Below are positions 1 through 7,238 of a stretch of DNA of 12,119 nt, in pieces (positions within the stretch are counted from its first letter, which is position 1; each line of letters begins with the position of its first letter). Origin of the DNA: JBDKUD01 sp039679805 (GTDB lineage Bacteria; Bacillota; Syntrophomonadia; Syntrophomonadales; Syntrophomonadaceae); assembly GCA_039679805.1 (NCBI GenBank), contig JBDKUD010000030.1, positions 1 to 12,119 of the forward strand, given 5' to 3'. The translations under genes and the position numbers were made by a program. The notes under the pieces are model-generated. The model was not told the DNA's origin. It worked only from the letters and a program-made list of their open reading frames with translations, and did no database searches.

Positions 1-2594
1 ACTACCTGCTCATCAACTTCAGCTATATCAATTTGCCGCGCATCCTGTTCATTAGGATCAGTAATAACTCGTACCCAGTTTCCAGAACTTATGGTGGTAG
101 GATCTACAGGAATACCCCAGCCAAATATTTGGCTATCATTATTAATCTTTATAGCGTGAGCACGGTTATTATTATCTAGCATATATAAAGTATTTTGCCG
201 GGTACTGAAATAAGTAACCCGACCGTAAAATACCGTATTATAGGCCTGGGCTTGAATTATGGTGTCGCTATCAGGTATAAGCTGCGCCATTAGCTGGTCG
301 CCAATTTGTATTTGTTCCTGAGTAATCGCAACTTGGTCCCGGTACAGGCTGGAGCCGGACAACAATTTATATTCCTTGCCAGTATCCAATCTAATTGTCC
401 CCTGTTGTAAGTTAATTTTTTCAACCTTACCGATAACCATAGGCCTTTCGACTTTTAGATACTGTATTATCCGGGTGGAAGGAGAAATTAACAGTGTAAC
501 TTTAGTTCCGGGCATTAGCTTATCCAGGTCGTTAAGTGAAGCAGACCCAAATGGGGTATCAGCCGAAGTACAATCCACCAACTTATCCCGGTAAGATATT
601 GCCGCCCAGGCTGCCAGCTGGTAAGTCTCGGGGTTGTTAAATAACTTGATTTCTTTTTTCGCAACGTCAACCTGAGATACAAACCCGGTCATTTCTTCTC
701 CGTTGGCCTGTAATTTCCACAGTGTCTGCAGAACCGGATTTACAGTGGCCTTCAGTTCCGCTCCGGGGGGAATTGCGGTTATATCGGTTACGGGAAGATT
801 GTTAACCAAAATGTTCTGGTTTCCTTCAGCACTAGCCCGATTGTCAAGATAGTAACCACCCTCTCTGCTCTGGTTATTCATTTCCAGTACAAGGTTACCT
901 TCATCGGTAGAAAATGCCTGAATGCCCCCCGTTTCCCAGGTAGATCCGAATATGTAGGCAGTTCCAGAACCCATATACAGATCACTGCCAGACTGTACCT
1001 GGTTAATATCAGCAACCGCCTTACCATTGACTTCTTGATGAACCTGCATTCCGTCCAGATTAATTTTATCCCCATAAGCAAGTGTAAGTTCATTATTTGT
1101 ATCTATACTTTTTACTATCTCATGCCTTAAAGGTTGACCATAAACCAGAGCAAAAGGTTGTGCAGGATTAGTTCCGTTAATGCTTGCAGCCCGTACTCGG
1201 ATTATGTATTCACCTGACCCGGCATTAGGAATATTAACCTGTTCTATGTTATTAATGTTATCAGCCTTTCCCTGACCACTGAAATCATTGCCATAATAGG
1301 TTTTGCCCCCGGGGGTCTGCACAGATAGATCCAGGTTATTTACCAGGGGTTGGCTGGCAGCTGTTTTAGCAGGAGGATCTGTCCACGCCAGGGTAACTTT
1401 CAACGGTGTCGAGGAATCTGATATTTTAAGCCGGTATTCTTTAGTTTCCCCAACTTCAAGACCATTGTTTTCATCCTTTATCTGAAAAGTGTTTTCCTGT
1501 AAGGCTAAAATAGTTCCAGCCAGGTCCAGGATACCAAAGCCTTCTTCAGATACATTACCCGAGGGTGAACGAGCACCGTTTACCAGCAAAGCCTTCATCA
1601 ATGCTGACGAAGGATTACCACTGTTCTTATAGGTTTTAAGTTCTTCCCGGAGCATAGCCAGGGCACCACCAGTTACTGCTGCTGCCATACTGCTTCCTCC
1701 CATGCGAGTATAGGCAGTATTAGCGGAATAATTACTGGTTACCAGACTCGAGCAGGCCGATATTACTGCCGAACCCGGTGCCAGTAGTTCCGGTTTAATT
1801 CTGCCGTCGCCGGCCGGGCCACGGCTAGAAGAATCTGTTACCTGATCAGCATAACGTGCATCCGGGCCAAAGGCGGGGCGAGGTACCTGACTGGAACAAA
1901 CCGTAAGAACATTCTTGCTGTTGGCTTCACTAGTCAGAGTACCGCTGCCCGACCCATTGTTGCCGGCAGCAAATACGGGCAGAAAATCGGGATATCTATA
2001 GACAAAATCATCTATCTGAGCAGAATTTGGGCCATAGGTATTACTGCCGCTGCCCCACCCATCTACATGCACTTTTACTCCAGCCAGGTAAGCCGGTCTA
2101 AAAAGGTTTTCCAATTTATCAGGCAGCTGCAATTGGTTAGCTTTGTTCAACAGACCCTGAAAATACAGGCTGGCCCCGGGGGCAATACCGTGGTATTGGC
2201 CATTTGATGCCTTTCCGCTGCCTGCTATAGTTGCAGCCATATGAGTACCGTGACCGGTAGGATCGTCCGCAACATCCCTGCCCGCATAAGATTTAAGCAT
2301 AACCACCCGGGGCATAGTATTTGGCTCACTTCGTAGGTCGGGATGGATGTCGGTCATGCTGCCTTTATCCAACCCGCTGTCGGCTATGCCTATTATTTGT
2401 CCCCGGCCAGTCAGCCCGGAGGGGGCAATTATATCGGGAACCATTAAGGGATTGGAACCAATTATATCAGCAACCCGATCATTAGCCAGGGCGGTTCCCG
2501 GAGAAAAAAGCGGTGCCCAGGAGGAAATAAGTATCGTTAGTATCAACAATATTGGCAGCACACAACGCCGCCGACCTTTATGTATGAAAAGCAT
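1..2594 (-). CDS. Secreted KP-43-like subtilisin (S8) serine protease, 3' end outside window
   Basis: This is an exported serine endopeptidase of family S8. The frame is open from ATG 2594 to the left edge (864 codons); an AAGGGAG site at 2603-2609, 8 nt upstream, fixes the start. Residues 1-37 form a signal peptide (RRR, hydrophobic core, ALA before ND). The catalytic domain spans about 55-365: Asp72 (GIADSGLD), His115 (GHGTHMA), oxyanion Asn212 (AAGNNG), and Ser302 in GGSSMAAAV, where most subtilases have GTSMA(T/A)P. The text SSRGPAGDGRIKPELLAPG and a following beta-barrel (about 370-490, with LAWTDPP and NNLDL) match the KP-43 type. Beyond residue 490 is a long tail ending in three related beta-rich units starting near 635, 720 and 789. 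Mature protein begins almost directly with the catalytic domain, so there is no room for the usual inhibitory propeptide. It diverges from the acyltransferase gene. Family assignment is firm; the substrate is unknown. Confidence 0.93.
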   Translation of the reverse strand, partial: MLFIHKGRRRCVLPILLILTILISSWAPLFSPGTALANDRVADIIGSNPLMVPDIIAPSGLTGRGQIIGIADSGLDKGSMTDIHPDLRSEPNTMPRVVMLKSYAGRDVADDPTGHGTHMAATIAGSGKASNGQYHGIAPGASLYFQGLLNKANQLQLPDKLENLFRPAYLAGVKVHVDGWGSGSNTYGPNSAQIDDFVYRYPDFLPVFAAGNNGSGSGTLTSEANSKNVLTVCSSQVPRPAFGPDARYADQVTDSSSRGPAGDGRIKPELLAPGSAVISACSSLVTSNYSANTAYTRMGGSSMAAAVTGGALAMLREELKTYKNSGNPSSALMKALLVNGARSPSGNVSEEGFGILDLAGTILALQENTFQIKDENNGLEVGETKEYRLKISDSSTPLKVTLAWTDPPAKTAASQPLVNNLDLSVQTPGGKTYYGNDFSGQGKADNINNIEQVNIPNAGSGEYIIRVRAASINGTNPAQPFALVYGQPLRHEIVKSIDTNNELTLAYGDKINLDGMQVHQEVNGKAVADINQVQSGSDLYMGSGTAYIFGSTWETGGIQAFSTDEGNLVLEMNNQSREGGYYLDNRASAEGNQNILVNNLPVTDITAIPPGAELKATVNPVLQTLWKLQANGEEMTGFVSQVDVAKKEIKLFNNPETYQLAAWAAISYRDKLVDCTSADTPFGSASLNDLDKLMPGTKVTLLISPSTRIIQYLKVERPMVIGKVEKINLQQGTIRLDTGKEYKLLSGSSLYRDQVAITQEQIQIGDQLMAQLIPDSDTIIQAQAYNTVFYGRVTYFSTRQNTLYMLDNNNRAHAIKINNDSQIFGWGIPVDPTTISSGNWVRVITDPNEQDARQIDIAEVDEQV

Positions 2595-2620
2595 GAATTT
2601 ATCTCCCTTTTATGTATTAC

Positions 2621-2649
2621 AATGTATATTATTTGTAATTATTCGCCAA
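2621..2649 (-). promoter_or_regulatory. Probable sigma-A promoter of the subtilase gene
   Basis: Read on the minus strand, a -35 TTGGCG (2644-2649) is followed after exactly 17 bp by a -10 TACATT (2621-2626), which overlaps an alternative TATACA. The predicted transcript would start near 2614, giving a leader of about 20 nt that still includes the AAGGGAG ribosome binding site. Position and spacing are good, but the hexamers are imperfect. Confidence 0.5.
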
Positions 2650-2661
2650 CTTCCATATCTA

Positions 2662-2675
2662 ACCTGCTGGCAGGT
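2662..2675. repeat. Inverted repeat between the divergent subtilase and acyltransferase promoters
   Basis: ACCTGC and GCAGGT form a perfect 6-bp inverted repeat separated by TG. It lies 12 bp outside the -35 of the leftward promoter and 18 bp outside the -35 of the rightward one. That placement would suit a shared operator, but a 14-bp palindrome can occur by chance and no regulator is encoded nearby. Confidence 0.3.
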
Positions 2676-2693
2676 CCCCCCGGTACAATATGG

Positions 2694-2722
2694 TTTAATA
2701 TCCAGGCTTTCTATGCTAGAAT
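2694..2722 (+). promoter_or_regulatory. Probable extended -10 promoter of the acyltransferase gene
   Basis: A -35-like TTTAAT (2694-2699) is separated by 17 bp from TAGAAT (2717-2722), which is preceded by TGC, an extended -10 (TGn) element. Transcription would begin near 2729, about 32 nt before the ATG at 2761. This argues against translation from any ATG further left within the same frame. Confidence 0.55.
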
Positions 2723-2760
2723 ACAATAATTCAGATACCTGTATGGGAGGAGAATCTTTT

Positions 2761-3840
2761 ATGCCTAATCGCTTACAAGAATTCGATTTAATTCGGGTTT
2801 TAGCCGCCTTTTCGGTTATTGCTATACACGTAACCGCTGGCTATATACAACTTCTGTCATTCGCTAATTACTGCAATCATTTGGTACGTTACGCTGTACC
2901 GCTGTTCATCATTTTATCAGGGTTTATGTTATGTTATGGGGAAAGCTTGAAACCTCCCCTTGCCACCCTGGATTTTTATCGAAAACGGGGCAACCGCATT
3001 TTATGGCCTTTTATTTTATGGACCTTGCTGTATAGTACTTTAAATCAACTTTATGGACCGATTCCGAACCTGTATCAGTATGCAATGACCCTAGGCCACG
3101 ATTTATTATGGGGCAGCGGTTATTATCACCTGTATTTCTTATCTATAATGATTCAGTTGTATATCCTCTATCCGCTATTGAAAAGATGGCTGAATAAAAA
3201 CGCCTCTGGACTTCTTGTATCTTCCCTGATACTTACCTTGGTGGTGCAAATTGTACTCTATCTGGCTCTCTTTGGGAAAATAACGCTGCCGGCCCGATAT
3301 AGTCTCATTTATGTCCGGGCATTCCCGGTATGGATTTTCTACTTTGTTCTGGGTATGTGTATTGCCATAAAAAGAGATTACTGGCAAAATCACCTGCCTG
3401 GACACGAGCTCTCTCTCGGTTTGGCCTGGCTGTTCAGCTTGGTTATTATAATCCTGGATAGTAAATTTACCGCCAATGGCGGCTCAATAGTAAGACCAAG
3501 TATAATGCTTTATACGGTTGTTACTTTCTTCTTCTTCTACTGCCTGGCCTTAAAGGTTAAATACATTGGTAAGTCCTGGCTTACCTGGCTCTCGGAACAG
3601 TCTTTTCTGATATATTTAATGCACCCGCTTATGTTGACCATTATGATTTACACGGCTCAAAAGCTGGGCCATCCCGGGCTATGGGATGGTATCCTTGGCA
3701 TGATAAGCCTTTATTTTGCTGTTGCCGCAGCAACAGTTTTCTTTACCTGCCTGGTCAGCTTTTGTCCATTGGCCTCATTGCTGGGAGGAGCTCAACGTAA
3801 AAAAAGTCAACGCAGTTCCTCCATTAGCCCATCTATGTAA
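2761..3840 (+). CDS. Acyltransferase-3 family membrane protein (WecH-like surface polysaccharide O-acyltransferase)
   Basis: This is an integral membrane enzyme of 359 aa expected to take an acyl group from cytoplasmic acyl-CoA and move it across the membrane to modify a surface glycan. The N-terminus EFDLIRVLAAFSVIAIHV carries the conserved Arg12 and the TM1 His23. It is followed by VPLFIILSGF, the RKRGNRILWPF segment (Arg76, Arg79), the HLYFLSIMIQLYILYPLL segment and a late FLIYLMHPL with another His. About ten hydrophobic segments are visible and the C-terminus is short, basic and Ser-rich. There is no fused SGNH domain. The frame stays open back to ATG 2347, but GGGAGGAG about 9 nt before ATG 2761, the promoter at 2694-2722 and the family N-terminus all set the start at 2761. 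The upstream extension is antisense to the subtilase. The last 34 bp overlap the convergent SGNH gene, a likely functional partner. The glycan acceptor is inferred. Confidence 0.9.
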   Translation: MPNRLQEFDLIRVLAAFSVIAIHVTAGYIQLLSFANYCNHLVRYAVPLFIILSGFMLCYGESLKPPLATLDFYRKRGNRILWPFILWTLLYSTLNQLYGPIPNLYQYAMTLGHDLLWGSGYYHLYFLSIMIQLYILYPLLKRWLNKNASGLLVSSLILTLVVQIVLYLALFGKITLPARYSLIYVRAFPVWIFYFVLGMCIAIKRDYWQNHLPGHELSLGLAWLFSLVIIILDSKFTANGGSIVRPSIMLYTVVTFFFFYCLALKVKYIGKSWLTWLSEQSFLIYLMHPLMLTIMIYTAQKLGHPGLWDGILGMISLYFAVAAATVFFTCLVSFCPLASLLGGAQRKKSQRSSSISPSM

Positions 3841-4853
3841 CTTATTTGCTTGTCAATATTATCCTCAGTCAACAAAATGCCGAAATCAGCCGGTATGTTA
3901 TCATCCGGATAGCCAGAGATTTTATGGGCTATCAGCTTTTCAACATCAGGGTAAACATGGCTCCCGTCAAAGTAATTATTTAAATCGGCAGTTATGGAAT
4001 TGGGGTACATGAAATTATATACCTGCCCGAAAACATCTACACTATCCTTTAACCAGCGCTCGTAATCCGGCAACAGGTTTTCCCCCACCAGGACAGCTAA
4101 CAGAGGTTCTGAAACGGGAGTAGTAAATATTATAAATTTGCTGTGCGGATTATTCTGTTTTAATTGCAAAAGAATCTTCTTAACATCCCGATATTCGTAG
4201 TTACCATAAACATCGGTTTTATATCTTGCCAGGTTTTCTCTTATACGCTCATCTCTATAAGCTTCCGGTACGCGATTTAGAGTCTTTATATTATTCCGAT
4301 CGTAGTCAAAAGTTACCGGGACATTGCGCTGGGAAGCATTATAGTTTTTCTTTGAGTATTCCAATATATCAGCTGATAATAGAAGTTTATAACGATAACC
4401 AAACCCATTGGCTTGGTTGATATAGTAAGAAGGAGGATGGTACTCATTCTCCAGCTTCAAGTTCTTATTAGTTACAAAAAAATCCAACCCGATAACGATA
4501 TAATCGAAATCGCCACCGTTTTTTAACTTGGCATATTCGGTGTAACCATTATACTCTTCCATAAGCATTCCGCTTACTGAATAGTTATAAGCTTTGTGCC
4601 CCACCAGGTCATTCTGGTTCATATAAGTGGTCCTGCTGCTCCCCAGAATGAGAGTATCGTAATGCTGCGGGGTAAATGTAATGTGATTAGTCTTCTGCTG
4701 CCTTTCATCAAAAGCTATTTGAATATGGTTATACTTATGCGCATGTGAGAAAGTCCACATCGGATCAATAAAAAAATTAAATGCCCCTATTATAATAAGG
4801 GGCAAAAATGCAATTGTTAAAGTTACTGCCAGCCAGGTTCTGTATTTATTCAT
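3807..4853 (-). CDS. Membrane-anchored SGNH-hydrolase-like protein, candidate glycan O-acyltransferase or esterase
   Basis: The 348-aa protein has one N-terminal membrane segment (about residues 7-27), which places the rest outside the membrane. Two blocks suggest an SGNH/GDSL fold. The first is TLILGSSRTTY, with Ser72-Ser73 where GDS proteins carry the nucleophile (Ser73 by analogy). The second is DGSHVYP near the C-terminus, giving an Asp296/His299 pair in the usual DxxH spacing. The middle (FIIFTTPVSEP) also suits an alpha/beta core. Related proteins include DltD, AlgJ/AlgX and PatB, which handle acyl groups on wall or exopolysaccharides. The start is ATG 4853, preceded by a weak GCGGGG 11 nt upstream. 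It follows the amidase by 72 bp on the same strand and may be cotranscribed. It ends inside the convergent acyltransferase gene. The fold call is moderately sure; acylation as its role is inferred from that neighbour. Confidence 0.75.
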   Translation of the reverse strand: MNKYRTWLAVTLTIAFLPLIIIGAFNFFIDPMWTFSHAHKYNHIQIAFDERQQKTNHITFTPQHYDTLILGSSRTTYMNQNDLVGHKAYNYSVSGMLMEEYNGYTEYAKLKNGGDFDYIVIGLDFFVTNKNLKLENEYHPPSYYINQANGFGYRYKLLLSADILEYSKKNYNASQRNVPVTFDYDRNNIKTLNRVPEAYRDERIRENLARYKTDVYGNYEYRDVKKILLQLKQNNPHSKFIIFTTPVSEPLLAVLVGENLLPDYERWLKDSVDVFGQVYNFMYPNSITADLNNYFDGSHVYPDVEKLIAHKISGYPDDNIPADFGILLTEDNIDKQISYIDGLMEELR

Positions 4854-4876
4854 TAAACGTAATTCCCCGCTTAACT

Positions 4877-4923
4877 TTAATAAGTGAACACTTATTAACC
4901 AGGTTCCACTAAGTTCACTTATT
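4877..4923. repeat. 22-bp perfect palindrome plus a third half-site, candidate operator
   Basis: Positions 4877-4898 are a perfect palindrome with arms TTAATAAGTG and CACTTATTAA around a central AA. A further inverted copy, GTTCACTTATT (4913-4923), matches AATAAGTGAAC (4879-4889), so the half-site CACTTATT occurs twice, 27 bp apart. The block fills the gap between the amidase stop and the SGNH start. It is AT-rich and not followed by a T-run on either strand, so it looks more like a protein-binding site than an intrinsic terminator. The core AAGTGAAC recurs at 9414-9421 just upstream of the csaB -10 elements. Confidence 0.5.
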
Positions 4924-4925
4924 GT

Positions 4926-7055
4926 TTATGATGTTACATTCTCACGCATATATTCCATAATAGCCTGGGCGATAGCTTCCCCTATCTGATTTCGGAAATT
5001 ATCCTGGGTTAACAATGTACCCTCCAGCGGATTGCTGACGAATGCCCCTTCCACCAGAGCCGATGGCATCTGGGAATTCCTTAAGACAGCAAAATTAGCC
5101 GTTTTAACACCCCGATCAGGCAAGCCTATAGCATTAACCACATATTTTTGTAATTTTGAAGCCAGACTGTAACGTTCGTCTTTCTGAATGAATAAATTTG
5201 GTTTTTCCAGAGGTGCATAGTAATAGGTTTCTGTGCCTGTCGCGCTGGCACTAACACTGGAATTGTTATGTATTGATACGAAAACAGCGGCATTATACAT
5301 ATTGGCGATATCAGTTATTTCATTCAGTTCCAAATAGGTATCATCTTTATGCGTATACATTACCTGTATACCATTCTGGGAAAGAACTTCGCCAGCTTTC
5401 AAGGCTATAGCCAGGTTAGCGTCCTTTTCAATAGCATAGCCGCTGGATCCGGGATCCTTGCCGCCATGGCCGGGGTCAAGCACTACCATGGGCACTCGTG
5501 ATTGAAGAATACTTTTGTCTATAAAGAGTATATATAACGCGGTACCGTCACTGCTGGTTCCTACAGCAAATTTTGCCGGTATGGTGGTGTCAATAGTTAA
5601 TACGGTGGTATTAGACTGACCTGTTTTTTTGGTAAAACTCATGTTACTGATTAAACTGTTGCTAAAGTTATAGCTGGCATTGGCTTTACCGGGCAGAACA
5701 TTATTTAATTCTATTACCATTCGATTGTTATCCTCATTGGTTGTATAGGTAAACGAGGCGATGGCCGATAAACTAATTTTTTCCCCGCCGCTTCCAAAAG
5801 TACTCCTTGTAACATTTGTAATGGCATTGGGTATACTGACTACTTCCCTTTGACCATTATTTTCAGTCGAAGTTGTGTATTCCAGACCGGCAGGAATATT
5901 TATATTTACTACCACATTATTTCCCTGGGTAGTTGCCGCAGCAGTTATGCCGGCTACTTGTTTAATACTGGTAGTACCCTCTATTTTAAAATTGGAAAAT
6001 TGATAGCTTATTGTATTGCCACTGGTTGTCTTTTCGCTTTTTAAGGTCTTATCGGATTCCATGATAATCTTTACCCCGGTGGACTCCCAGCTCCTGGATA
6101 AACGCAAACCGGGCAGTTCAACTTGAACGGGGGGGGTGTCTACTACAGACGGGCTCTGCATTTTTACTGTGAAGTCAGCCTGATCCCAGGCAACCTGGCC
6201 TCCGAAGGCCTCACCCACAAAACGCAGAGGAGCCAGGATTCTCTGGTTAACAACTTTGGCCGGTACATCCAGGGTTTGTTTTTCTCCGTTAATGGTGGGA
6301 TGGATGGAATTAAGGGGAAGCACTACAGTAGTATTGCCTTTAATAGCGACTGCCCTATTATTTGCCTGCTGCCACTCCACTTTGGCCCCCATAGCTTCAA
6401 AAATAGCCCGCAAGGGAACAAGAACGCGATTGTTTTCAACTACCGGGGGTACCTCAAAACTTAATTTGTTGTTATCCAGTAGTACTACCGGGTTCTGGCT
6501 TTTTACCGATGAACTGGAGGAACTTGTTGAGCTTGTTGAACTAGAGGAAGTTGGTACCTGAGGCATTACAACCATAGTTACCTCTTCCAAACCTGTTTTT
6601 TTAACCAGATCGGAACGTACAAAAGCTATGGTTGCACTGCTCGTTTTGACTTTATACCATTCACCCTGAACATCCTCCAATATCAGAACATCGCCCTTTA
6701 CTGCCTGTCCGATTTGCGAATAAGTTGTGCCCGGACCGGATCTTAAATTAACGGTGTCTTCTATAACCTGAAGCCGGATATCTACTTTATCAATATTAAT
6801 TAATGATTCATATACCCAGCCTGTTATGCTGCCTGATTTGATTTTTACCCAATCACTGTTTTTCTCCAGGATTTCGACACGGGTGTCTTTATTCAGGCTG
6901 CTAACTACAGAGAAATTTGCACCGGGACCGGATCGCACATTTACCGTGCTGCCGGTAATCACACCTGAGTCAGCTATAGCAGGCGAAATAAAAACGGCGA
7001 TTAGTAAACTTGTCAATAATAAAGCCATGAACAATTTTTTAAAATGTTTGTACAT
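4926..7055 (-). CDS. N-acetylmuramoyl-L-alanine amidase with SH3b, copper-amine-oxidase-N-like and AMIN domains
   Basis: This exported peptidoglycan hydrolase (709 aa) cleaves the bond between MurNAc and the stem-peptide L-Ala. Domains in order, numbered from the chosen start: signal peptide 1-29; SH3b 32-86 (VNVRSGPG) and SH3b 92-152 (VNLRSGPG), for wall binding; Ser/Thr linker 169-184; copper-amine-oxidase-N-like stalk 193-300 (VLVPLRAIFEAMGAKVEW, ILAPLRFVGEAFGGQVAW); two AMIN-like beta domains about 313-410 and 412-514; Amidase_3 520-704. Zinc and catalytic residues are present: His530 (DPGHGG), Glu543, His596 (SIHNN) and Glu669 (LVEGAFVSN). The frame extends to an ATG at 7091, but GAGG at 7064-7067, 8 nt before ATG 7055, and the clean signal peptide favour 7055. 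A C8 run in the coding strand lies between the stalk and first AMIN. Upstream is the LCP terminator, so it needs its own promoter, which I could not place with confidence. Confidence 0.93.
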   Translation of the reverse strand: MYKHFKKLFMALLLTSLLIAVFISPAIADSGVITGSTVNVRSGPGANFSVVSSLNKDTRVEILEKNSDWVKIKSGSITGWVYESLINIDKVDIRLQVIEDTVNLRSGPGTTYSQIGQAVKGDVLILEDVQGEWYKVKTSSATIAFVRSDLVKKTGLEEVTMVVMPQVPTSSSSTSSTSSSSSSVKSQNPVVLLDNNKLSFEVPPVVENNRVLVPLRAIFEAMGAKVEWQQANNRAVAIKGNTTVVLPLNSIHPTINGEKQTLDVPAKVVNQRILAPLRFVGEAFGGQVAWDQADFTVKMQSPSVVDTPPVQVELPGLRLSRSWESTGVKIIMESDKTLKSEKTTSGNTISYQFSNFKIEGTTSIKQVAGITAAATTQGNNVVVNINIPAGLEYTTSTENNGQREVVSIPNAITNVTRSTFGSGGEKISLSAIASFTYTTNEDNNRMVIELNNVLPGKANASYNFSNSLISNMSFTKKTGQSNTTVLTIDTTIPAKFAVGTSSDGTALYILFIDKSILQSRVPMVVLDPGHGGKDPGSSGYAIEKDANLAIALKAGEVLSQNGIQVMYTHKDDTYLELNEITDIANMYNAAVFVSIHNNSSVSASATGTETYYYAPLEKPNLFIQKDERYSLASKLQKYVVNAIGLPDRGVKTANFAVLRNSQMPSALVEGAFVSNPLEGTLLTQDNFRNQIGEAIAQAIMEYMRENVTS
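6129..6136. repeat. Eight-G homopolymer (C8 in coding strand) inside the amidase gene
   Basis: The plus strand has eight consecutive G at 6129-6136, read as C8 in the amidase, within codons for Thr-Pro-Pro. The tract sits at the joint between the stalk domain and the first AMIN domain. A one-base slip would remove both AMIN domains and the catalytic domain. In this assembly the frame is intact. Confidence 0.9.
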
Positions 7056-7190
7056 AAACCCACCCTCATATAATTTGAAATAAATTAGCAATTATGGAAC
7101 TATAACTATTATTTTACCATTAAAAGACAAAGGTTTGGCTAACTTTAAACAATAATACGTAACTAATGACATACTTCTTTCATGTTTTCA

Positions 7191-7226
7191 GAAAAAATTG
7201 GAGACGGTTCTTTAAACCGTCTCCAA
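7191..7226 (-). terminator. Intrinsic terminator after the LCP gene
   Basis: Read on the minus strand, a 12-bp perfect stem (core GGAGACGGTT pairing with AACCGTCTCC; 7198-7209 with 7215-7226) closes a 5-nt loop and is followed by AATTTTTTC. The stem begins 12 nt after the LCP stop codon. The plus-strand side lacks a T-run, so it acts on leftward transcription only. It separates the LCP operon from the amidase gene. Confidence 0.92.
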
Positions 7227-7238
7227 ACAGTGCCTTTG

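Noticed and set aside
1306..1315. CCCCCGGGGG palindrome inside the subtilase gene
   Set aside because: It is explained by Pro-Gly codons in a coding region and has no partner copies.
2347..2760. N-terminal 138-codon extension of the acyltransferase frame from ATG 2347
   Set aside because: It is antisense to the conserved start and catalytic region of the subtilase, does not resemble acyltransferase sequence, and lies upstream of the promoter and ribosome binding site at 2694-2752.
3799..3809. T7 run on the minus strand just after the SGNH stop as a terminator
   Set aside because: No stable stem precedes the run, so an intrinsic terminator cannot be supported.
3716..4012. 98-codon plus-strand frame
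   Set aside because: It overlaps the acyltransferase 3' end and lies antisense to the SGNH gene; composition is not protein-like and there is no ribosome binding site.
4877..4898. Palindrome as the amidase terminator
   Set aside because: The stem is AT-rich and not followed by a T-run in the direction of transcription; an operator fits better, though an mRNA 3' end role is not excluded.
6123..6561. Two overlapping plus-strand frames inside the amidase gene
   Set aside because: Both are antisense shadows; repeated LVELVELEE text simply mirrors the Ser-rich linker codons.
7092..7198. Promoter for the amidase gene
   Set aside because: Several AT-rich hexamers are present (for example TTGTCT and TATAGT), but none has acceptable -35/-10 spacing, so none was annotated.
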